From Gemmatimonadota bacterium (GTDB lineage Bacteria; Gemmatimonadota; Gemmatimonadetes; Longimicrobiales; Gaopeijiaceae): DNA of 12,912 nucleotides. The stretch spans positions 1 through 12,912 of the forward strand of contig PWZC01000201.1 in the NCBI GenBank assembly GCA_003567615.1, read 5' to 3'. The position numbers were made by a program, and so were the translations under genes. Positions 6,335 to 12,912 of the stretch are shown piece after piece (position 1 is the first letter of the stretch; each line of letters begins with the position of its first letter). The notes under the pieces were generated by a model. It was given only the letters and a program-made list of their open reading frames with translations. It searched no databases and was not told the DNA's origin.

Positions 6335-7779
6335 CAGCCTTTCAGGACCCCCAGCGGCCGCAGTCGGGCCACGGAGCGACCGATGCCGGCGCCGTCCACG
6401 ACCCGAACCACATCGGCCACATCCTTGTAGGCTTCCGGTACCTCCTCGGCGATGGTGCCGCCGGAGGTGGCCCGGACCTCGATCCCTTCCCGGGCGAACT
6501 CCTCGCGGAGATTGCGGCCCCGGGTGTCCCGCTTGGACTGCCGCCGGCTCTTCCGTCGACCGGCACCGTGGCAGGTGGATCCGAACGTCTCTGCGTATCC
6601 GCTCTCGGTTCCCACAAGCACGTAGGAATAGCGTCCCATGTCGCCGGGGATGAAGACGGGCTGGCCCAGGGAGCGGTAGGCCTCCGGCAGATCCGGGTGA
6701 CCGGGCGGGAAGGCCCGGGTCGCGCCCTTCCGATGGACCCAGAGATCCCGTTCGCGCCCACCCACCGAGTGGCGCTCCAGCTTGGCGTTGTTGTGGGCTA
6801 CATCGTAGACCAGGTCCAGGCCCAGGTCGGCGGCGGAGCGGCCGAAGACGGCTTCGAAGCCCTCGCGGATCCGGTATCCCATCATCTGGCGATTGGCGAA
6901 CGCGTAGTTGGCCGCTGCCCGCATGGCACCGATGTACCGGTTTCCCTCGTCGGAGCGGACCGGGGCACAGGCGAGCTGCCGATCTGGGAGGTAGATGTCG
7001 TACCGCTTCACCGCCTGCATCATCACATCCAGATAGTCGTCGCACACCTGATAGCCCAGGCCTCTGGATCCCGAGTGGATGAAGACCGTTACCGTACCAT
7101 GGGTGAGCCCCAGAGCCTCCGCAGCACCCTCGTCCAGGACCTGGTCCACGAAGCCCACTTCGATGAAGTGGTTCCCGCTTCCCACCGTTCCCACCTGGTC
7201 CCGGCCGCGGCGGATGGCCCGCTCGCTCACCTGCTCCGGATCGGCGTGGGCCAGTGTGCCCCCGTCCTCGATCCGATCCAGGTCCTCCGGGACTCCGTAG
7301 CCCTCCTCCACCACCCAGCGGGCCCCCCGCTCCAGGATCCCCCGGACATCCTCATCGGAGAGGACGAAGCGCTCGTACCCCCGACCCACGCCGGACGGGA
7401 TCCGCCGGAAGAGGTCGTCCATGAGGGCCGAAAGATGCGGACGCACCTCGTCTGCCGTCAGCCTGGAGCGGTGGAGCCTGACGCCGCAGTTGATGTCGTA
7501 GCCCACCCCACCCGGCGAGATCACGCCTCCCTCGTCGGGGTCGAAGGCGGCGACACCGCCGATGGGGAAGCCGTATCCCCAGTGGATGTCGGGCATGCCG
7601 ATGGAGTGTCCCACGATCCCGGGGAGGGTGGCCACATTGGCCACCTGGGTCACGGACTCGTCGTTCCGGATGTCCCGGATCAACGCGTCATCGGCAAAGA
7701 TGAGCCCGTCCACCTGCATCCGACCTTGCCGGGGGACGCGCCAGCGATACTTGTCGATCCGCTCAAGTTCATGGGTCAT
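6334..7779 (-). CDS. rtcB: RtcB RNA-splicing ligase (3'-phosphate/5'-OH RNA ligase)
   Basis: RtcB joins RNA 2',3'-cyclic-phosphate or 3'-phosphate ends to 5'-OH ends, using GTP and Mn2+, in tRNA splicing and RNA repair. The protein is 481 aa. Recognisable motifs, in order, are GYDINCG with metal ligands Asp95 and Cys98, GNHFIEV with His203, HSGSRG with His235, VAHNNAK with His329, STCHGAGR with His404 as the guanylylated histidine, SGGTIAEEVPEAYKDV (439-454), and a C-terminal Lys480. Length and residue numbers almost coincide with the archaeal Pyrococcus horikoshii enzyme. All key residues are present, so it should be active. No archease or RtcA gene is visible next to it. The start at 7779 has no Shine-Dalgarno sequence. 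It diverges from hrpB across a tandem-repeat region, so the two may share a promoter zone. Confidence 0.95.
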   Translation of the reverse strand: MTHELERIDKYRWRVPRQGRMQVDGLIFADDALIRDIRNDESVTQVANVATLPGIVGHSIGMPDIHWGYGFPIGGVAAFDPDEGGVISPGGVGYDINCGVRLHRSRLTADEVRPHLSALMDDLFRRIPSGVGRGYERFVLSDEDVRGILERGARWVVEEGYGVPEDLDRIEDGGTLAHADPEQVSERAIRRGRDQVGTVGSGNHFIEVGFVDQVLDEGAAEALGLTHGTVTVFIHSGSRGLGYQVCDDYLDVMMQAVKRYDIYLPDRQLACAPVRSDEGNRYIGAMRAAANYAFANRQMMGYRIREGFEAVFGRSAADLGLDLVYDVAHNNAKLERHSVGGRERDLWVHRKGATRAFPPGHPDLPEAYRSLGQPVFIPGDMGRYSYVLVGTESGYAETFGSTCHGAGRRKSRRQSKRDTRGRNLREEFAREGIEVRATSGGTIAEEVPEAYKDVADVVRVVDGAGIGRSVARLRPLGVLKG

Positions 7780-7810
7780 GGGCTCAAGGGGTGGGGAGCG
7801 GGGGTGTGGG

Positions 7811-7949
7811 GAGGTTGGAGGTTGGGCGGCCGCGGGGCGTGTGAAGTTTGGAGGTTCGGCGGCCGCAGGGCATGTGGAAGTTTCCTGGGGCTGCGTTGCC
7901 GCCAGCCATTGGCAAGCTTTGCGGGGCTCTGCTGCCGCCAGGCATATTC
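7811..7949. repeat. Degenerate 33-36-bp tandem repeat, four units
   Basis: Units run 7811-7843 (33 bp), 7844-7877 (34 bp), 7878-7913 (36 bp) and 7914-7949 (36 bp). A partial unit beginning AAGCT starts at 7950. Units two to four begin AAGTTT, AAGTTT and AAGCTT, and each unit has a GGCCGC or TGCCGCC core followed by CAT or CGT about 10 bp later. Units 1 and 2 are near-identical over 33 bp, and units 3 and 4 resemble each other more than they resemble 1 and 2. There are no spacers, so this is not a CRISPR array. Function unknown. Confidence 0.75.
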
Positions 7950-7966
7950 AAGCTAATGACTTCTTC

Positions 7967-7972
7967 AAGGAA
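7967..7972 (+). promoter_or_regulatory. Possible ribosome binding site of hrpB
   Basis: AAGGAA lies 13 bases before the ATG at 7986, longer than ideal. It is the only Shine-Dalgarno-like sequence near the candidate starts. The in-frame ATG at 7956 and the one at 7848, inside the repeat, have none. Confidence 0.35.
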
Positions 7973-7985
7973 CCGTTCTTTCGTC

Positions 7986-10553
7986 ATGACTCCGGCCACG
8001 CCGTTATCGCCCCTGCCCATTGATCCCCTCCTCCCGCAGGTGGTGGAGACGCTGACGGGGGCGGGGGCCGCTGTGCTGGTGGCGCCTCCAGGGGCGGGGA
8101 AGACGACGCGGGTGCCTCTGGCGCTACTGGAGGCTCCCTGGCTCGAGGGACGCCGGATCCTCGTTCTCGAGCCACGTCGGCTGGCGGCCCGGTCTGCGGC
8201 CCGGCGCATGGCGGCCATCCTGGGTGAGCCGGACGTGGGGAGAACCGTGGGCTATCGGGTGCGAATGGACGCGCGGGTGGGGCCGGACACACGCATCGAG
8301 GTGGTGACGGAGGGAATCCTGACCCGGATGCTCCAGTCCGATCCGTCGCTGGAGGGGGTGGGCGTCGTGGTCTTCGACGAATTCCACGAGCGCTCCATCC
8401 ACGCCGACCTGGGTCTGGCGCTGACCCTGCAGGCCCGGAGCCTCTTTCGCCACGATCTCCGGATCCTGGTCATGTCCGCCACCCTGGATCCGGGACCGGT
8501 GGCGAAACTCCTGGGCGCGCCCGTGCTCGAGAGCCAGGGGCGGGAGTTCCCGGTGGAGACCCGGTGGAGGGACCAGCCTGTCAACGGTTGGATCGAAGGG
8601 GCGGTAGCCGCCACGGTGCGGACGGCCCTGGAGGAGGAGGAGGGTGACGTCCTTGTCTTTCTCCCCGGGGTGGGAGAGATCCGTCGCACGCGAGAGCGCC
8701 TCCGGGACGGGGGACTCCCGGAGGCGGTGTCGGTGGTTGAACTCCACGGGAGCCTCCCGGCGGCGGAGCAGGATCGAGCGGTAACACCACTCCCCGGCCG
8801 ACGGAAGGTGGTTCTGGCCACCTCCATTGCCGAGACCTCCCTCACCATCGAGGGGGTGCGGGTGGTGGTGGACGCCGGTCTCATGCGTGTGCCCCGGTTC
8901 GACCCCGGGACCGGAATGAGCCGATTGGAAACCCTTCGGGTCACCCGGGACAGTGCGGACCAGCGACGGGGACGGGCGGGTCGGTTGGGACCGGGCACCT
9001 GTTACCGTCTCTGGACCCGTGCCGAGGAGCGGGGGCTCGTGCCCCGGAGAAGCCCGGAGATCACCGAGGCGGATCTGGCTCCGCTGGCTCTGGATCTGGC
9101 CCTGTGGGGAGCGGATCCCCAGGAGTTGGCCTGGCTGGATCCTCCGCCGGATGCGGCATACCGGCAGGCCCTGGAACTCCTGGTGGAGCTGGGACTGGCG
9201 GAAGGGGGCGGGAGCATCACCTCGCTGGGCCGGGAGGTGGTGCGTCTGGGGCTCCATCCTCGTCTCGGAAGGATGGTGGTGGCGGCGGCAGGGGAGGGAG
9301 GTGGACTGGAGGGGGGCGGTGGGGACGCCTCCCTCGTCCGCCTCGGGTGCGAACTGGCGGCACTCCTCTCGGACCGGGACATCCTCCTTGGTCCGGACCG
9401 TGCACCGGACTCCGATCTGAGGCTTCGGGTCGAGGCCCTGAGGACCGGGCGGAGCCCCCTGGGGGGGCATGGCGTCCATGGAGGGGGGCTCGCTCGGGCT
9501 CGGAAGGAAGCCCAGCACTGGTTCCGGAGGGTGGCGGCGGGAGGGGAGCCGTTCCGTGAGGTGAGGGGCACGGGCCCCGAAGATGTCGGAGAGGTGGGGC
9601 GTCTGCTGGCCCTGGCCTATCCGGATCGGATTGCCCGGAGAAGAGCGGGTGACCGGGAGCGCTACTTGCTTCGTCACGGAGGTGGGGCCCGCATTCCCGG
9701 GGACGACTCGCTGGCGGGCTCCGAGTGGGTGGTGGCGGCGGGGCTCGATGCCCGGGGCCGGGAGGCCCGGATCAGCCTGGCGGCTCCGCTGACGGAAGAG
9801 GACATCCACTCCCTCTTCTCGGCGGAACTACGCACAGACGACCAGGTCGATTGGGACGATCGGGAGGGACGGGTCCGGGCGCACCGGGTAACCCGCCTCG
9901 GGGCCATCGAGCTGTCGATGGGGCGTCTCCCCGATCCGGACCCCCATGACGTAGGTCGGGCCCTTGTGGACGGGGTCCGCTCCGGGGGACTGCACCTCCT
10001 GCCCTGGGACCGGGACGGATCTGAACTGCGGGAACGTCTCCACTTCCTCCACGTGCTCGAACCGGAGACCTGGCCGGACATGTCGGAGGCGGCCCTGGTC
10101 GACAGGCTGGAGGAGTGGCTCCTCCCCTTCGTCGCCGGCCTCACGTCACCGGACCGGATCACCCCGGAAACCCTGCACCAGGCACTGTTGGCGCAGGTGG
10201 CCTGGGAGACTCGCCGCCGGTTGGATGCGCTGGCGCCTTCCCACCTGGAGGTGCCCAGCGGCTCCCACATCCGCCTGGACTACTCGGATCCTCAGGCGCC
10301 GGCGCTGGCCGTGAGGCTCCAGGAGCTTTTCGGGCTGGAAGAAACCCCACGGGTGGGGGGAGGCCGTGTGCCTGTGACGATGCGCCTCCTGTCACCGGCC
10401 ATGCGGCCGGTCCAGGTCACCCAGGATCTGGCCAGCTTCTGGGATCAGGGGTACTTCGAGGTCCGGAAGGATCTGCGGGGGCGCTATCCGAAGCACTACT
10501 GGCCGGACGATCCGCGGGCGGCTACCGCTACCCGGAGGACCCGCCCCCGCTGA
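7986..10553 (+). CDS. hrpB: ATP-dependent helicase HrpB (DEAH-box)
   Basis: HrpB is a bacterial DEAH/RHA-type superfamily 2 helicase, presumed to act on RNA; its cellular role is poorly defined. With the ATG at 7986 the product is 855 aa, in the normal range for HrpB. Helicase motifs are Walker A PGAGKTTR (35-42), LEPRRLAAR (61-69, typical of HrpB), DEFHER (131-136), SAT (165-167), TSIAETSLT (279-287) and QRRGRAGR (326-333). The long HrpB-specific C-terminal region follows and ends in the family landmark LLSPAMRPVQVTQDL, then the RKDLRGRYPKHYWP motif. Two Gly-rich insertions near codons 435-500 are unusual but in frame. The frame is open back to 7848, but that extension runs through tandem-repeat DNA and adds no family sequence, so I reject it. 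It converges with infC with only 6 bp between stop codons. Confidence 0.95.
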   Translation: MTPATPLSPLPIDPLLPQVVETLTGAGAAVLVAPPGAGKTTRVPLALLEAPWLEGRRILVLEPRRLAARSAARRMAAILGEPDVGRTVGYRVRMDARVGPDTRIEVVTEGILTRMLQSDPSLEGVGVVVFDEFHERSIHADLGLALTLQARSLFRHDLRILVMSATLDPGPVAKLLGAPVLESQGREFPVETRWRDQPVNGWIEGAVAATVRTALEEEEGDVLVFLPGVGEIRRTRERLRDGGLPEAVSVVELHGSLPAAEQDRAVTPLPGRRKVVLATSIAETSLTIEGVRVVVDAGLMRVPRFDPGTGMSRLETLRVTRDSADQRRGRAGRLGPGTCYRLWTRAEERGLVPRRSPEITEADLAPLALDLALWGADPQELAWLDPPPDAAYRQALELLVELGLAEGGGSITSLGREVVRLGLHPRLGRMVVAAAGEGGGLEGGGGDASLVRLGCELAALLSDRDILLGPDRAPDSDLRLRVEALRTGRSPLGGHGVHGGGLARARKEAQHWFRRVAAGGEPFREVRGTGPEDVGEVGRLLALAYPDRIARRRAGDRERYLLRHGGGARIPGDDSLAGSEWVVAAGLDARGREARISLAAPLTEEDIHSLFSAELRTDDQVDWDDREGRVRAHRVTRLGAIELSMGRLPDPDPHDVGRALVDGVRSGGLHLLPWDRDGSELRERLHFLHVLEPETWPDMSEAALVDRLEEWLLPFVAGLTSPDRITPETLHQALLAQVAWETRRRLDALAPSHLEVPSGSHIRLDYSDPQAPALAVRLQELFGLEETPRVGGGRVPVTMRLLSPAMRPVQVTQDLASFWDQGYFEVRKDLRGRYPKHYWPDDPRAATATRRTRPR

Positions 10554-10559
10554 TCCCGG

Positions 10560-11075
10560 TCAGCTCGAGAGGGGCTCGAGCCTCATGTGGAGCCGCCGTC
10601 CCTCGATCTTCCGGGAGCGCTGCTCCACGGAGGCGAGGTCCTCGGTGGCTTCCTGCACCCGGTCAAGCATGGCCTCGCCCACTTCGGGGCGACGAAGCTC
10701 TCGACCCCGGTAGCGGAGGACGACACGGACGATGTTGCCATCCTCGAGGAAACGGCGGGCTCGCTTGATCTTGGTCTCGAAGTCGTGATCCTCGGTCACG
10801 GGGCGAAGCTGGACCTCCTTGATCTCGACCGTATTCTGGTTGCGACGGGCTTCCTGGGCCTGCTTCTGCTGCTCATACTGATACTTGCCCCAGTCCATGA
10901 CCTTGACGACGGGGGGGCGGGCCTGCGGGGCCACTTCGACGAGATCGAGGTCAACCTCTCGGGCTCGATCCTGGGCGGTCTGAAGGGAAACGACGCCCAC
11001 CTGCTCTCCATCGGAGTCGATGAGACGGACTGGGCTGATGCGGATCTGATCGTTGACTCGGGTCGTTCTGGAAAT
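10560..11075 (-). CDS. infC: Translation initiation factor IF-3, ATT start
   Basis: IF3 binds the 30S subunit, prevents premature 50S joining, and proofreads the start codon and initiator tRNA. The product is 171 aa (E. coli 180). The N-domain starts at SRTTRVNDQIR and includes VKVMDWGKYQYEQQK, a form of the IF3 signature with Trp where Tyr/Phe is usual. The C-domain starts at IKEVQLRPVTEDHDFETK and includes RARRFLEDGNIVRVVLRYRGRE. The start is taken as ATT at 11073-11075 because a perfect AGGAGGT lies 7 bases upstream and the family sequence begins there. An in-frame ATG at 11147 would add 24 unrelated residues and has no such site. AUU starts in infC are a known autoregulation device, since IF3 discriminates against its own start codon. 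recQ lies 101 bp upstream on the same strand. The usual rpmI-rplT are not downstream; hrpB converges there instead. Confidence 0.95.
   Translation of the reverse strand: MSRTTRVNDQIRISPVRLIDSDGEQVGVVSLQTAQDRAREVDLDLVEVAPQARPPVVKVMDWGKYQYEQQKQAQEARRNQNTVEIKEVQLRPVTEDHDFETKIKRARRFLEDGNIVRVVLRYRGRELRRPEVGEAMLDRVQEATEDLASVEQRSRKIEGRRLHMRLEPLSS
10563..10581. terminator. Hairpin at the convergent hrpB/infC junction
   Basis: GCTCGAG (10563-10569), loop AGGGG, and CTCGAGC (10575-10581) form a perfect 7-bp stem with a 5-nt loop. It sits 9 bases after the hrpB stop and inside the last codons of infC. No T-tract follows in either direction. It is a candidate bidirectional end signal by position and symmetry only. 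Confidence 0.35.
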
Positions 11076-11082
11076 CTCAGGT

Positions 11083-11089
11083 ACCTCCT
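11083..11089 (-). promoter_or_regulatory. Perfect Shine-Dalgarno sequence of infC
   Basis: AGGAGGT on the minus strand, 7 bases before the ATT codon at 11075. It fixes the non-ATG start. A strong site compensating for a poor start codon is what IF3 feedback control requires. Confidence 0.85.
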
Positions 11090-11176
11090 GGAAAGGGATG
11101 AAGTGAGGGCTGGGGGCACTTCGCCACCCATGATCTGAAGGGAACACTCCGCCCGGTTGAGGTCAAATGACTGCGG

Positions 11177-12756
<1,580 letters not shown>

Positions 12757-12760
<4 letters not shown>

Positions 12761-12912
12761 GGCTCTGTCCGGTGGAAGCGGAGGTCGTGGACCCGGGCCT
12801 GTCGCAGGCTGATCTCCCGCACCTCTCCACTCTCGTCCCGGAGGAATACAAGCTGACCCAGGGGGCCGGTGAAGGTGTCCACGTCGTCACCGGGACGGAG
12901 GGTCATGCGTGC
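12757..12912 (-). CDS. Unidentified protein, C-terminal end (runs off the right edge)
   Basis: An open frame enters from the right edge and ends at the TGA at 12757-12759, giving at least 51 codons. The visible part reads like alternating beta-strands and ends VHDLRFHRTEP. A pattern of Gly-Gln-Leu-Val-Phe-Leu-Arg-Asp-Glu-Ser-Gly, then Arg-Val-x-Asp-Leu-Arg-Phe, resembles the beta-rich tails (DUF3471-like) of secreted serine hydrolases, but this is only an impression. An ATG at 12904-12906 could make it a 49-aa gene, but the bases needed to judge a ribosome binding site lie outside the window. It overlaps the likely recQ start by 3 bases, so the two genes are probably translated from one message. 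Confidence 0.5.

Larger units (their letters stand above)
7780..7985. promoter_or_regulatory. Divergent rtcB/hrpB intergenic region
   Basis: This 206-bp gap separates the two divergent starts and must contain both promoters. Most of it (7811-7949) is an imperfect tandem repeat described separately. I find no clear -35/-10 pairs. Open frames run through it on both strands, but they translate to repetitive, non-homologous peptides, so I treat it as non-coding. Confidence 0.5.

Noticed and set aside
7811..7949. Possible CRISPR array (36-bp period)
   Set aside because: Units are contiguous without spacers, diverge from each other, and no cas gene is present.
6274..7956. Plus-strand open frame of 560 codons opposite rtcB
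   Set aside because: It is a mirror frame of rtcB running into the tandem repeat, with no homologous motif.
7848..7985. N-terminal extension of hrpB to the ATG at 7848
   Set aside because: The extra 46 codons translate tandem-repeat DNA and have no HrpB-like sequence. There is no ribosome binding site at 7848 or 7956.
8124..9809. Minus-strand open frame of 561 codons opposite hrpB
   Set aside because: It is antisense to motif-rich hrpB, with His/Pro/Arg/Gln-rich low-complexity translation.

Overview
This is a dense, high-GC window of about 12.9 kb. It holds seven confidently recognised protein genes and the tail of an eighth at the right edge. I saw no tRNA, rRNA, CRISPR array, transposase or phage gene. 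The mix suggests a free-living Gram-negative-type bacterium with a protein- or peptide-degrading lifestyle: exported S9 peptidase, Tat-exported flavoprotein, CstA peptide transporter, RtcB and HrpB. The style resembles Gemmatimonadota or a related high-GC phylum. That placement is an impression from gene content and composition, not a demonstrated assignment.

Left block (1-6326). A secreted S9 serine peptidase of the glutamyl-endopeptidase (S9D) type is on the minus strand. It diverges from a plus-strand run of three genes: an exported RidA-family protein, a Tat-signal FAD-dependent amine/amino-acid oxidase with a lipobox, and a short CstA-family peptide/carboxylate transporter. The oxidase and cstA are 6 bp apart and surely co-transcribed; ridA lies 73 bp upstream of the oxidase. 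Together they make biochemical sense. The peptidase would release peptides, the oxidase would turn an amine or amino acid into an imine, RidA hydrolyses imines/enamines, and CstA imports small peptides or acids. The unusual part is that the oxidase and the RidA both carry export signals, so the chemistry would take place outside the cytoplasm.

Middle block (6334-10553). rtcB (RNA ligase, minus) and hrpB (DEAH-box helicase, plus) diverge from a 206-bp gap filled by a degenerate tandem repeat of about 34-36 bp. rtcB converges on cstA with a 7-bp gap, and hrpB converges on infC with a 6-bp gap. A perfect small hairpin with a 5-nt loop sits at each of these junctions.

Right block (10560-12912). 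infC (IF3) and recQ are both on the minus strand. infC uses a rare ATT start behind a perfect Shine-Dalgarno sequence, as in autoregulated infC genes. It is not followed by rpmI-rplT. recQ encodes helicase, zinc and HRDC parts but has no room for a normal winged-helix domain. It also has no ATG/GTG/TTG start that would include its conserved N-terminus. The best candidate is a CTG that overlaps the stop codon of the preceding gene, whose C-terminal end lies at the window edge.

The most interesting items are the putative extracytoplasmic amine-oxidase/RidA module, the tandem repeat between rtcB and hrpB, and the odd recQ start and domain layout.
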